Part shown: positions 47,074-60,600 of the stretch, piece after piece
Layout of the letters: each line of letters begins with the position of its first letter
How positions within the stretch are numbered: the first letter of the stretch is position 1
Source: Antedon mediterranea
Taxonomy: Eukaryota; Echinodermata; Crinoidea; Comatulida; Antedonidae
Direction of reading: 5' to 3'
NCBI RefSeq assembly: GCF_964355755.1
Contig: NC_092680.1
Coordinates: 11,759,001 to 11,823,000 of the forward strand
DNA: 64,000 nt
The notes under the pieces: model-generated
Databases searched by the model: none
What the model saw: the letters and a program-made list of their open reading frames with translations, nothing else
Told to the model about the DNA's origin: nothing
Made by a program: the position numbers and the translations under genes

Positions 47074-47699
47074 TCGAAAATCACAAAATGGTCTAAAACG
47101 TCTCCAAATGCGATTTGAGGATATTCTGAGCACTTTGGTGTTTTTTTGTTAAAAAGTTTTTTCGAAAATCACAAAATGGTCTAAAACGTCTCCAAATGCG
47201 ATTTGAAGCTATTCTGTACACTTTGATGTTTTGTGTGAAAAAGTTTTGTCGAAATGCTCAAAATGGTCTAAAACGTTTTTAAATACGATATTAGGCTATT
47301 TTGTGATCTTTGATGTTTTTGTGTGAAAAGTTTTATCGAAATGCTCAAAATGGTCTAAAACGGTTTCTATTGTGATTTTAAGCACTTTGATGATTTTGTG
47401 TAACCAAGTTTCATCGAAATGTACAAAATGGTCTAAAACGTCTCCAAATTCGATTTGAAGCTATTCTAAGTACTTTTGTGTTTTTATGTTAACAAGTTTT
47501 TTCGAAAATCACAAAATGGTCTAAAACGTCTTCAAATGCGATTTGAAGCTATTCTGTACACTTTGATGTTTTGTGTGAAAAAGTTTTGTCAAAATGCTCA
47601 AAATGGTCTAAAACGTTTTTAAAACGATATTAAGCTATTTTGTGCTCTTTGATGTTTTTGTGTAACCAAGTTTCATCGAAAATCACAAAATGGTCTAAA

Positions 47700-50600
47700 A
47701 CGTCTCCAAATGCGATTGGAAGCTTTTCTAAGCACTTTGGTGTTTTTATGTTAACAAGTTTTTTCGAAAATCACAAAATGGTCTAAAACGTCTCCAAATG
47801 CGATTTGAAGCTCTTCTGTACACTTTGATGTTTTGTGTGAAAAAGTTTTGTCGAAATTCTCAAAATGGTCTAAAACGTTTTTAAATACGATATTAAGCTG
47901 TTTTGTGCACTTTGATGATTTGTGTGAAAAGTTTTAACGAAATGCTCAAAATGGTCAAAAACGGTTTTTAATGTGATTTTAAGCACTTTGATGTTTTTGT
48001 GTAACCAAGTTTTTTCGAAAATCACAAAATGGTCTAAAACGTCTCCAAATGCGATTTGAAGCTTTTCTAAGCACTTTGGTGTTTTTATGTTAACAAGTTT
48101 TTTCGAAAATCACAAAATGGTCTAAAACGTCTCCAAATGCGATTTGAAGATATTCTGAGCACTTTGGTGTTTTTATGTTAAAAAGTTTTTTCGAAAATCA
48201 CAAAATGGTCTAAAACGTCTTCAAATGCGATTTGAAGCTATTCTGTACACTTTGATGTTTTGTGTGAAAAAGTTTTGTCGAAATGCTCAAAATGGTCTAA
48301 AACGGTTTCTAATGCGATTTGAAGCTATTCTGTACACTTTGAAGTTTTGTGTGAAAAAGTTTTCTCGAAATGCTCAAAATGGTCTAAAACGTTTTTATAT
48401 ACCATATTAAGCTATTTTGTGCACTTTGATGTTTTTTGTGAAAAGTTTTATCGAAATTCTCAAAATGGTCTAAAACGGTTTCTATTGTGATTTTAAGCAC
48501 TTTGATGATTTTGTGTAACCAAGTTTCATCGAAATGTACAAAATGGTCTAAAACGTCTCCAAATGCGATTTGAAGCTATTCTAAGTACTTTTGTGTTTTT
48601 ATGTTAACAAGTTTTTTCGAAAATCACAAAATGGTCTAAAACGTCTTCAAATGCGATTTGAAGCTATTCTGTACACTTTGATGTTTTGTGTGAAAAAGTT
48701 TTGTCGAAATGATCAAAATGGTCTAAAACGTTTTTAAATACGATATTAAGCTATTTTGTGATCTTTGATGTTTTTGTGTGAAAAGTTTTATCGAAATGCT
48801 CAAAATGGTCTAAAACGGTTTCTATTGTGATTTTAAGCACTTTGATGATTTTGTGTAACCAAGTTTCATCGAAATGTACAAAATGGTCTAAAACGTCTCC
48901 AAATGCGATTTGAAGCTATTCTAAGTACTTTTGTGTTTTTATGTTAACAAGTTTTTTCGAAAATCACAAAATGGTCTAAAACGTCTTCAAATGCGATTTG
49001 AATCTATTCTGTACACTTTGGTGTTTTTATGTTAAAAAGTTTTTTTGAAAATCACAAAAAGGTCTAAAACGTCTCAAAATGCGATTTGAAGCTATTCTGT
49101 ACACTTTGATGTTTTGTGTGAAAAAGTTTTCTCGAAATGCTCAAAATGGTCTAAAACGTTTTTAAAACGATATTAAGCTATTTTGTGCTCTTTGATGTTT
49201 TTGTTTAACCAAGTTTCATCGAAAATCACAAAATGGTCTAAAACGTTTCCAAATGCGATTTGAAGCTCTTCTGTACACTTTGATGTTTTGTGTGAAAAAG
49301 TTTTGTCGAAATTCTCAAAATGGTCTAAAACGTTTTTAAATACGATATTAAGCTGTTTTGTGCACTTAGATGATTTGTGTGAAAAGTTTTAACGAAATGC
49401 TCAAAATGGTCAAAAACGGTTTCTAATGTGATTTTAAGCACTTTGATGTTTTTGTGTAACCAAGTTTTTTCGAAAATCACAAAATGGTCTAAAACGTCTC
49501 CAAATGCGATTTGAAGCTTTTCTAAGCACTTTGGTGTTTTTATGTTAACAAGTTTTTTTGAAAATCACAAAATGGTCTAAAACGTCTCCAAATGCGATTT
49601 GAAGATATTCTGAGCACTTTGGTGTTTTTATGTTAAAAAGTTTTTTCGAAAATCACAAAATAGTCTAAAACGTCTCCAAATGCGATTTGAAGCTATTCTG
49701 TACACTTTGATGTTTTGTGTGAAAAAGTTTTGTCGAAATACTCAAAATGGTCTAAAACGTTCTTAAAACGATATTAAGCTATTTTGTGCTCTTTGATGTT
49801 TTTGTGTAACCAAGTTTCATCGAAAATCACAAAATGGTCTAAAACGTCTCCAAATGCGATTTGAAGCTTTTCTAAGCACTTTGGTGTTTTTATGTTAACA
49901 AGTTTTTTTCGAAAATCACGAAATGGTCTAAAACGTCTCCAAATGCGATTTGAAGATATTCTGAGCACTTTGGTGTTTTTATGTTAAAAAGTTTTTTCGA
50001 AAATCACAAAATGGTCTAAAACGTCTCCAAATGCGATTTGAAGCTCTTCTGTACACTTTGATGTTTTGTGTGAAAAAGTTTTGTCGAAATGCTCAAAATG
50101 GTCTAAAACGTTTTTAAATACGATATTAAGCTGTTTTGTGCACTTTAATGATTTGTGTGAAAAGTTTTAACGAAATGCTCAAAATGGTCTAAAACGGTTT
50201 CTAATGTGATTTTAAGCACTTTGATGTTTTTGTGTAACCAAGTTTTTTCAAAAATCACAAAATGGTCTAAAACGTCTCCAAATGCGATTTGAAGCTTTTC
50301 TAAGCACTTTGGTGTTTTTATGTTAACAAGTTTTTTCGAAAATCACAAAATGGTCTAAAACGTCTCCAAATGCGATTTGAGGATATTCTGAGCACTTTGG
50401 TGTTTTTATGTTAAAAAGTTTTTTCGAAAATCACAAAATGGTCTAAAACGTCTCCAAATGCGATTTGAAGCTATTCTGTACACTTTGATGTTTTGTGTGA
50501 AAAAGTTTTGTCGAAATGCTCAAAATGGTCTAAAACGTTTTTAAAACGATATTAAGCTATTTTGTGCTCTTTGATGTTTTTGTGTAACCAAGTTTCATCA

Positions 50601-52610
50601 AAATCAACAAAATGGTCTAATACGTCTCCAAATGCGATTTGAAGCTTTTCCAAGCACTTTGCTGTTTTTATGTTAACAAGTTTTTTCGAAAATCACAAAA
50701 TGGTCTAAAACGTCTTCAAATGCGATTTGAAGCTATTCTGTACACTTTGATGTTTTGTGTGAAAAAGTTTTGTCAAAATGCTCAAAATGGTCTAAAACGT
50801 TTTTAAATACGATATTAAGCTATTTTGTGATCTTTGATGTTTTTGTGTGAAAAGTTTTATCGAAATGCTCAAAATGGTCTAAAACGGTTTCTAATGCGAT
50901 TTGAAGCTATTCTGTACACTTTGAAGTTTTTTGTGAAAAAGTTTTCTCGAAATGCTCAAAATGGTCTAAAAAGTTTTTATATACCATATTAAGCTATTTT
51001 GTGCACTTTGATGTTTTTTGTGAAAAGTTTTATCGAAATGCTCAAAATGGTCTAAAACGGTTTCTATTGTGATTTTAAGCACTTTGATGATTTTGTGTAA
51101 CCAAGTTTCATCGAAATGTACAAAATGGTCTAAAACGTCTCCAAATGCGATTTGAAGCTATTCTAAGTACTTTTGTGTTTTTATGTTAACAAGTTTTTTC
51201 GAAAATCACAAAATGGTCTAAAACGTCTTCAAATGCGATTTGAAGCACTTTGATGATTTTGTGTAACCAAGTTTCATCGAAATGTACAAAATGGTCTAAA
51301 ACGTCTTCAAATGCGATTTGAAGCTCTTCTGTACACTTTTATGTTTTGTGTGAAAAAGTTTTGTCGAAATTCTCAAAATGGTCTAAAACGTTTTTAAATA
51401 CGATATTAAGCTGTTTTGTGCACTTTGATGATTTGTGTGAAAAGTTTTAACGAAATGCTCAAAATGGTCAAAAACGGTTTCTAATGTGATTTTAAGCACT
51501 TTGATGTTTTTGTGTAACCAAGTTTTTTCAAAAATCACAAAATGGTCTAAAACGTCTCCAAATGCGATTTGAAGCTTTTCTAAGCACTTTGGTGTTTTTA
51601 TGTTAACAAGTTTTTTCGAAAATCACAAAATGGTCTAAAACGTCTCCAAATGCGATTTGAAGATATTCTGAGCACTTTGGTGTTTTTATGTTAAAAAGTT
51701 TTTTCGAAAATCACAAAATAGTCTAAAACGTCTCCAAATGCGATTTGAAGCTATTCTGTACACTTTGATGTTTTGTGTGAAAAAGTTTTGTCGAAATGCT
51801 CAAAATGGTCTAAAACGTTTTTAAAACGATATTAAGCTTTTTTGTGCTCTTTGATGTTTTTGTGTAACCAAGTTTCATCGAAAATCACAAAATGGTCTAA
51901 AACGTCTCAAAATGCGATTTGAAGCTTTTCTAAGCACTTTGGTGTTTTTATGTTAACAAGTTTTTTCGAAAATCACGAAATGGTCTAAAATGTCTCCAAA
52001 TGCGATTTGAAGATATTCTGAGCACTTTGGTGTTTTTATGTTAAAAAGTTTTTTCGAAAATCACAAAATGGTCTAAAACGTCTCCAAATGCGATTTGAAG
52101 CTCTTCTGTACACTTTGATGTTTTGTGTGAAAAAGTTTTGTCGAAATGCTCAAAATGGTCTAAAACGTTTTTAAATACGATATTAAGCTGTTTTGTGCAC
52201 TTTGATGATTTGTGTGAAAAGTTTTAACGAAATGCTCAAAATGGTCTAAAACGGTTTCTAATGTGATTTTAAGCACTTTGATGTTTTTGTGTAACCAAGT
52301 TTTTTCGAAAATCACAAAATAGTCTAAAACGTCTCCAAATGCGATTTGAAGCTTTTCTAAGCACTTTGGTGTTTTTATGTTAACAAGTTTTTTCGAAAAT
52401 CACAAAATGGTCTAAAACGTCTCCAAATGCGATTTGAGGATATTCTGAGCACTTTGGTGTTTTTTTGTTAAAAAGTTTTTTCGAAAATCACAAAATGGTC
52501 TAAAACGTCTCCAAATGCGATTTGAAGCTATTCTGTACACTTTGATGTTTTGTGTGAAAAAGTTTTGTCGAAATGCTCAAAATGGTCTAAAACGTTTTTA
52601 AATACGATAT
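47700..52610 (+). repeat. 4.9-kb block repeated 9.96 kb downstream (copy 1)
   Basis: Aligned with 57660-62490. Private variants recur: GAATCTATTCTG (49001 and 58962), ACAAAAAGGTC (about 49055 and 59016), TTGTTTAACC (about 49201 and 59162), GCACTTAGATG (about 49363 and 59324), GAAATACTC (about 49735 and 59696) and CACTTTAATG (50141 and 60102). The offset moves from 9962 to 9961 to 9960 to 9882 bp as small indels accumulate. Confidence 0.88.
51221..51298 (+). repeat. Extra 78-bp monomer (B' / D' hybrid)
   Basis: It begins as B' (AAACGTCTTC, CAAATGCGATTTG) and passes at GAAGC directly into D' (ACTTTGATGATTTTGTG). It has no counterpart in the copy near 61200 and accounts exactly for the offset change from 9960 to 9882 bp. 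Confidence 0.85.
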
Positions 52611-53519
52611 TAAGCTATTTTGTGATCTTTGATGTTTTTGTGTGAAAAGTTTTATCGAAATGCTCAAAATGGTCTAAAACGGTTTCTATTGTGATTTTAA
52701 GCACTTTGATGATTTTGTGTAACCAAGTTTCATCGAAATGTACAAAATGGTCTAAAACGTCTCCAAATGCGATTTGAAGCTATTCTAAGTACTTTTGTGT
52801 TTTTATGTTAACAAGTTTTTTCGAAAATCACAAAATGGTCTAAAACGTCTTCAAATGCGATTTGAAGCTATTCTGTACACTTTGATGTTTTGTGTGAAAA
52901 AGTTTTGTCAAAATGCTCAAAATGGTCTAAAACGTTTTTAAAACGATATTAAGCTATTTTGTGCTCTTTGATGTTTTTGTGTAACCAAGTTTCATCGAAA
53001 ATCACAAAATGGTCTAAAACGTCTCCAAATGCGATTTGAAGCTTTTCTAAGCACTTTGGTGTTTTTATGTTAACAAGTTTTTTCGAAAATCACAAAATGG
53101 TCTAAAACGTCTCCAAATGCGATTTGAAGCTCTTCTGTACACTTTGATGTTTTGTTTGAAAAAGTTTTGTCGAAATTCTCAAAATGGTCTAAAACGTTTT
53201 TAAATACGATATTAAGCTGTTTTGTGCACTTTGATGATTTGTGTGAAAAGTTTTAACGAAATGCTCAAAATGGTCTAAAACGGTTTCTAATGTGATTTTA
53301 AGCACTTTGATGTTTTTGTGTAACCAAGTTTTTTAAAAAATCACAAAATGGTCTAAAACGTCTCCAAATGCGATTTGAAGCTTTTCTAAGCACTTTGGTG
53401 TTTTTATGTTAACAAGTTTTTTCGAAAATCACAAAATGGTCTAAAACGTCTCCAAATGCGATTTGAAGATATTCTGAGCACTTTGGTATTTTTATGTTTA
53501 AAAGTTTTTTCGAAAATGA

Positions 53520-54370
53520 CAAAATGGTCTAAAACGTCTCCAAACGCGATTTGAAGCTCTTCTGTACACTTTGATGTTTTGTGTGAAAAAGTTTTGTCGA
53601 AATTCTCAAAATGGTCTAAAACGTTTTTAAATACGATATTAAGCTGTTTTGTGCACTTTGATGATTTGTGTGAAAAGTTTTAACGAAATGCTCAAAATGG
53701 TCAAAAACGGTTTCTAATGTGATTTTAAGCACTTTGATGTTTTTGTGTAACCAAGTTTTTTCAAAAATCACAAAATGGTCTAAAACGTCTCCAAATGCGA
53801 TTTGAAGCTTTTCTAAGCACTTTGGTGTTTTTATGTTAACAAGTTTTTTCGAAAATCACAAAATGGTCTAAAACGTCTCCAAATGCGATTTGAAGATATT
53901 CTGAGCACTTTGGTGTTTTTATGTTAAAAAGTTTTTTCGAAAATCACAAAATAGTCTAAAACGTTTCCAAATGCGATTTGAAGCTATTCTGTACACTTTG
54001 ATGTTTTGTGTGAAAAAGTTTTGTCGAAATGCTCAAAATGGTCTAAAACGTTTTTAAAACGATATTATTAAGCTATTTTGTGCTCTTTGATGTTTTTGTG
54101 TAACCAAGTTTCATCGAAAATCACAAAATGGTCTAAAACGTCTCAAAATGCGATTTGAAGCTTTTCTAAGCACTTTGGTGTTTTTATCTTAACAAGTTTT
54201 TTCGAAAATCACGAAATGGTCTAAAATGTCTCCAAATGCGATTTGAAGATATTCTGAGCACTTTGGTGTTTTTATGTTAAAAAGTTTTTTCGAAAATCAC
54301 AAAATGGTCTAAAACGTCTCCAAATGCGATTTGAAGCTCTTCTGTACACTTTGATGTTTTGTGTGAAAAA
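53520..54370 (+). repeat. Block shared with 20.6-21.4 kb (offset 32,931 bp)
   Basis: Carries the same rare changes as 20600-21400: CCAAACGCGATTTG near 53541, ATATTATTAAGC at 54062 and TTATCTTAAC at 54184, all at an offset of 32,931 bp. It leaves the match near 54378, where GTCAAAATGC replaces GTCGAAATGC. Confidence 0.75.
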
Positions 54371-57300
54371 GTTTTGTCAAAATGCTCAAAATGGTCAAAA
54401 ACGGTTTCTAATGTGATTTTAAGCACTTTGATGTTTTTGTGTAACCAAGTTTTTTAAAAAATCACAAAATGGTCTAAAACGTCTCCAAATGCGATTTGAA
54501 GCTTTTCTAAGCACTTTGGTGTTTTTATGTTAACAAGTTTTTTCGAAAATCACAAAATGGTCTAAAACGTCTCCAAATGCGATTTGAAGATATTCTGAGC
54601 ACTTTGGTGTTTTTATGTTAAAAAGTTTTTTCGAAAAACACAAAATAGTCTAAAACGTCTCAAAATGCGATTTGAAGCTATTCTGTACACTTTGATGTTT
54701 TGTGTGAAAAAGTTTTGTCGAAATGCTCAAAATGGTCTAAAACGTTTTTAAAACGATATTAAGCTATTTTGTGCTCTTTGATGTTTTTGTGTAACCAAGT
54801 TTCATCGAAAATCACAAAATGGTCTAAAACGTCTCAAAATGCGATTTGAAGCTTTTCTAAGCACTTTGGTGTTTTTATGTTAACAATTTTTTTCGAAAAT
54901 CACAAAATGGTCTAAAACATCTCCAAATGCGATTTGAAGCTCTTCTGTACACTTTGATGTTTTGTGTGAAAAAGTTTTGTCGAAATTCTCAAAATGGTCT
55001 AAAAGGTTTTTAAATACGATATTAAGCTGTTTTGTGCACTTTGATGATTTGTGTGAAAAGTTTTAACGAAATGCTCAAAATGGTCTAAAACGGTTTCTAA
55101 TGTGATTTTAAGCACTTTGGTGTTTTTGTGTAACCAAGTTTTTTCGAAAATCACAAAATAGTCTAAAACGTCTCCAAATGCGATTTGAAGCTTTTCTAAG
55201 CACTTTGGTGTTTTTATGTTAACAAGTTTTTTCGAAAATCACAAAATGGTCTAAAACGTCTCCAAATGCGATTTGAGGATATTCTGAGCACTTTGGTGTT
55301 TTTTTGTTAAAAAGTTTTTTCAAAAATCACAAAATGGTCTAAAACGTCTCCAAATGCGATTTGAAGCTATTCTGTACACTTTGATGTTTTGTGTGAAAAA
55401 GTTTTGTCGAAATGCTCAAAATGGTCTAAAACGTTTTTAAATACGATATTAGGCTATTTTGTGATCTTTGATGTTTTTGTGTGAAAAGTTTTATCGAAAT
55501 GCTCAAAATGGTCTAAAACGGTTTCTATTGTGATTTTAAGCACTTTGATGATTTTGTGTAACCAAGTTTCATCGAAATGTACAAAATGGTCTAAAACGTC
55601 TCCAAATGCGATTTGAAGCTATTCTAAGTACTTTTGTGTTTTTATGTTAACAAGTTTTTTCGAAAATCACAAAATGGTCTAAAACGTCTTCAAATGCGAT
55701 TTGAAGCTATTCTGTACACTTTGATGTTTTGTGTGAAAAAGTTTTGTCAAAATGCTCAAAATGGTCTAAAACGTTTTTAAAACGATATTAAGCTATTTTG
55801 TGCTCTTTGATGTTTTTGTGTAACCAAGTTTCATCGAAAATCACAAAATGGTCTAAAACGTCTCCAAATGCGATTTGAAGCTTTTCTAAGCACTTTGGTG
55901 TTTTTATGTTAAGAAGTTTTTTCGAAAATCACGAAATTGTCTAAAATGTCTCCAAATGCGATTTGAAGATATTCTGAGCACTTTGGTGTTTTTATGTTAA
56001 AAAGTTTTTTCGAAAATCACAAAATGGTCTAAAACGTCTTCAAATGCGATTTGAAGCTATTCTGTACACTTTGATGTTTTGTGTGAAAAAGTTTTGTCAA
56101 AATGCTCAAAATGGTCTAAAAAGTTTTTAAAACGATATTAAGCTATTTTGTGCTCTTTGATGTTTTTGTGTAACCAAGTTTTATCGAAAATCAAAAAATG
56201 GTCTAAAACGTCTCCAAATGCGATTTGAAGCTTTTCTAAGCACTTTGGTGTTTTTATGTTAACAAGTTTTTTCGAAAATCACAAAATGGTCTAAAACGTC
56301 TCCAAATGCGATTTGAAGCTCTTCTGTACACTTTGATGTTTTGTGTGAAAAAGTTTTGTCGAAATTCTCAAAATGGTCTAAAACGTTTTTAAATACGATA
56401 TTAAGCTGTTTTGGGCACTTTGATGATTTGTGTGAAAAGCTTTAACGAAATGCTCAAAATGGTCAAAAACGGTTTCTAATGTGATTTTAAGCACTTTGAT
56501 GTTTTTGTGTAACCAAGTTTTTTCGAAAATCACAAAATTGTCTAAAACGTCTCCAAATGCGATTTGAAGCTTTTCTAAGCACTTTGGTGTTTTTATGTTA
56601 ACAAGTTTTTTCGAAAATCACAAAATGGTCTAAAACGTCTCCAAATGCGATTTGAAGATATTCTGAGCACTTTGGTGTTTTTATGTTAAAAAGTTTTTTC
56701 GAAAATCACAAAATAGTCTAAAACGTCTCCAAATGCGATTTGAAGCTATTCTGTACACTTTGATGTTTTGTGTGAAAAAGTTTTGTCGAAATGCTCAAAA
56801 TGGTCTAAAACGTTTTTAAAACGATATTAAGCTATTTTGTGCTCTTTGATGTTTTTGTGTAACCAAGTTTCATCGAAAATCACAAAATGGTCTAAAACGT
56901 CTCCAAATGCGATTTGAAGCTTTTCTAAGCACTTTGGTGTTTTTATGTTAACAAGTTTTTTCGAAAATCACGAAATGGTCTAAAATGTCTCCAAATGCGA
57001 TTTGAAGATATTCTGAGCACTTTGGTGTTTTTATGTTAAAACGTTTTTTCGAAAATCACAAAATGGTCTAAAACGTTTTTAAATACGATATTAAGCTATT
57101 TTGTGATCTTTGATGTTTTTGTGTGAAAAGTTTTATCGAAATGCTCAAAATGGTCTAAAACGGTTTCTAATGCGATTTGAAGCTATTCTGTACACTTTGA
57201 AGTTTTTTGTGAAAAAGTTTTCTCGAAATGCTCAAAATGGTCTATAACGTTTTTATATACCATATTAAGCTATTTTGTGCACTTTGATGTTTTTTGTGAA

Positions 57301-57659
57301 AAGTTTTATCGAAATTCTCAAAATGGTCTAAAACGGTTTCTATTGTGATTTTAAGCACTTTGATGATTTTGTGTAACCAAGTTTCATCGAAATGTACAAA
57401 ATGGTCTAAAACGTCTCCAAATGCGATTTGAAGCTCTTCTGTACACTTTGATGTTTTGTGTGAAAAAGTTTTGTCGAAATTCTCAAAATGGTCTAAAACG
57501 TTTTTAAATACGATATTAAGCTGTTTTGTGCACTTTGATGATTTGTGTGAAAAGTTTTAACGAAATGCTCAAAATGGTCAAAAATGGTTTCTAATGTGAT
57601 TTTAAGCACTTTGATGTTTTTGTGTAACCAAGTTTTTTAAAAAATCACAAAATGGTCTA

Positions 57660-60600
57660 AAACGTCTCCAAATGCGATTTGAAGCTTTTCTAAGCACTTT
57701 GGTGTTTTTTTGTTAACAAGTTTTTTCGAAAATCACAAAATGGTCTAAAACGTCTCCAAATGCGATTTGAAGCTCTTCTGTACACTTTGATGTTTTGTGT
57801 GAAAAAGTTTTGTCGAAATTCTCAAAATGGTCTAAAACGTTTTTAAATACGATATTAAGCTGTTTTGTGCACTTTGATGATTTGTGTGAAAAGTTTTAAC
57901 GAAATGCTCAAAATGGTCAAAAACGGTTTCTAATGTGATTTTAAGCACTTTGATGTTTTTGTGTAACCAAGTTTTTTCGAAAATCACAAAATGGTCTAAA
58001 ACGTCTCCAAATGCGATTTGAAGCTTTTCTAAGCACTTTGGTGTTTTTATGTTAACAAGTTTTTTCGAAAATCACAAAATGGTCTAAAACGTCTCCAAAT
58101 GCGATTGAAGATATTCTGAGCACTTTGGTGTTTTTATGTTAAAAAGTTTTTTCGAAAATCACAAAATGGTCTAAAACGTCTTCAAATGCGATTTGAAGCT
58201 ATTCTGTACACTTTGATGTTTTGTGTGAAAAAGTTTTGTCGAAATGCTCAAAATGGTCTTAAACGGTTTCTAATGCGATTTGAAGCTATTCTGTACACTT
58301 TGAAGTTTTGTGTGAAAAAGTTTTCTCGAAATGCTCAAAATGGTCTAAAACGTTTTTATATACCATATTAAGCTATTTTGTGCACTTTGATGTTTTTTGT
58401 GAAAAGTTTTATCGAAATTCTCAAAATGGTCTAAAACGGTTTCTATTGTGATTTTAAGCACTTTGATGATTTTGTGTAACCAAGTTTCATCGAAATGTAC
58501 AAAATGGTCTAAAACGTCTCCAAATGCGATTTGAAGCTATTCTAAGTACTTTTGTGTTTTTATGTTAACAAGTTTTTTCGAAAATCACAAAATGGTCTAA
58601 AACGTCTTCAAATGCGATTTGAAGCTATTCTGTACACTTTGATGTTTTGTGTGAAAAAGTTTTGTCGAAATGCTCAAAATGGTCTAAAACGTTTTTAAAT
58701 ACGATATTAAGCTATTTTGTGATCTTTGATGTTTTTGTGTGAAAAGTTTTATCGAAATGCTCAAAATGGTCTAAAACGGTTTCTATTGTGATTTTAAGCA
58801 CTTTGATGATTTTGTGTAACCAAGTTTCATCGAAATGTACAAAATGGTCTAAAACGTCTCCAAATGCGATTTGAAGCTATTCTAAGTACTTTTGTGTTTT
58901 TATGTTAACAAGTTTTTTCGAAAATCACAAAATGGTCTAAAACGTCTTCAAATGCGATTTGAATCTATTCTGTACACTTTGGTGTTTTTATGTTAAAAAG
59001 TTTTTTTGAAAATCACAAAAAGGTCTAAAACGTCTCAAAATGCGATTTGAAGCTATTCTGTACACTTTGATGTTTTGTGTGAAAAAGTTTTCTCGAAATG
59101 CTCAAAATGGTCTAAAACGTTTTTAAAACGATATTAAGCTATTTTGTGCTCTTTGATGTTTTTGTTTAACCAAGTTTCATCGAAAATCACAAAATGGTCT
59201 AAAACGTTTCCAAATGCGATTTGAAGCTCTTCTGTACACTTTGATGTTTTGTGTGAAAAAGTTTTGTCGAAATTCTCAAAATGGTCTAAAACGTTTTTAA
59301 ATACGATATTAAGCTGTTTTGTGCACTTAGATGATTTGTGTGAAAAGTTTTAACGAAATGCTCAAAATGGTCAAAAACGGTTTCTAATGTGATTTTAAGC
59401 ACTTTGATGTTTTTGTGTAACCAAGTTTTTTCGAAAATCACAAAATGGTCTAAAACGTCTCCAAATGCGATTTGAAGCTTTTCTAAGCACTTTGGTGTTT
59501 TTATGTTAACAAGTTTTTTTGAAAATCACAAAATGGTCTAAAACGTCTCCAAATGCGATTTGAAGATATTCTGAGCACTTTGGTGTTTTTATGTTAAAAA
59601 GTTTTTTCGAAAATCACAAAATCGTCTAAAACGTCTCCAAATGCGATTTGAAGCTATTCTGTACACTTTGATGTTTTGTGTGAAAAAGTTTTGTCGAAAT
59701 ACTCAAAATGGTCTAAAACGTTTTTAAAACGATATTAAGCTATTTTGTGCTCTTTGATGTTTTTGTGTAACCAAGTTTCATCGAAAATCACAAAATGGTC
59801 TAAAACGTCTCCAAATGCGATTTGAAGCTTTTCTAAGCACTTTGGTGTTTTTATGTTAACAAGTTTTTTTCGAAAATCACGAAATGGTCTAAAACGTCTC
59901 CAAATGCGATTTGAAGATATTCTGAGCACTTTGGTGTTTTTATGTTAAAAAGTTTTTTCGAAAATCACAAAATGGTCTAAAACGTCTCCAAATGCGATTT
60001 GAAGCTCTTCTGTACACTTTGATGTTTTATGTGAAAAAGTTTTGTCGAAATGCTCAAAATGGTCTAAAACGTTTTTAAATACGATATTAAGCTGTTTTGT
60101 GCACTTTAATGATTTGTGTGAAAAGTTTTAACGAAATGCTCAAAATGGTCTAAAACGGTTTCTAATGTGATTTTAAGCACTTTGATGTTTTTGTGTAACC
60201 AAGTTTTTTCGAAAATCACAAAATGGTCTAAAACGTCTCCAAATGCGATTTGAAGCTTTTCTAAGCACTTTGGTGTTTTTATGTTAACAAGTTTTTTCGA
60301 AAATCACAAAATGGTCTAAAACGTCTCCAAATGCGATTTGAGGATATTCTGAGCACTTTGGTGTTTTTATGTTAAAAAGTTTTTTCGAAAATCACAAAAT
60401 GGTCTAAAACGTCTCCAAATGCGATTTGAAGCTATTCTGTACACTTTGATGTTTTGTGTGAAAAAGTTTTGTCGAAATGCTCAAAATGGTCTAAAACGTT
60501 TTTAAAACGATATTAAGCTATTTTGTGCTCTTTGATGTTTTGTGTGAAAAAGTTTTTTCGAAAATCACAAAATGGTCTAAAACGTCTCCAAATGCGATTT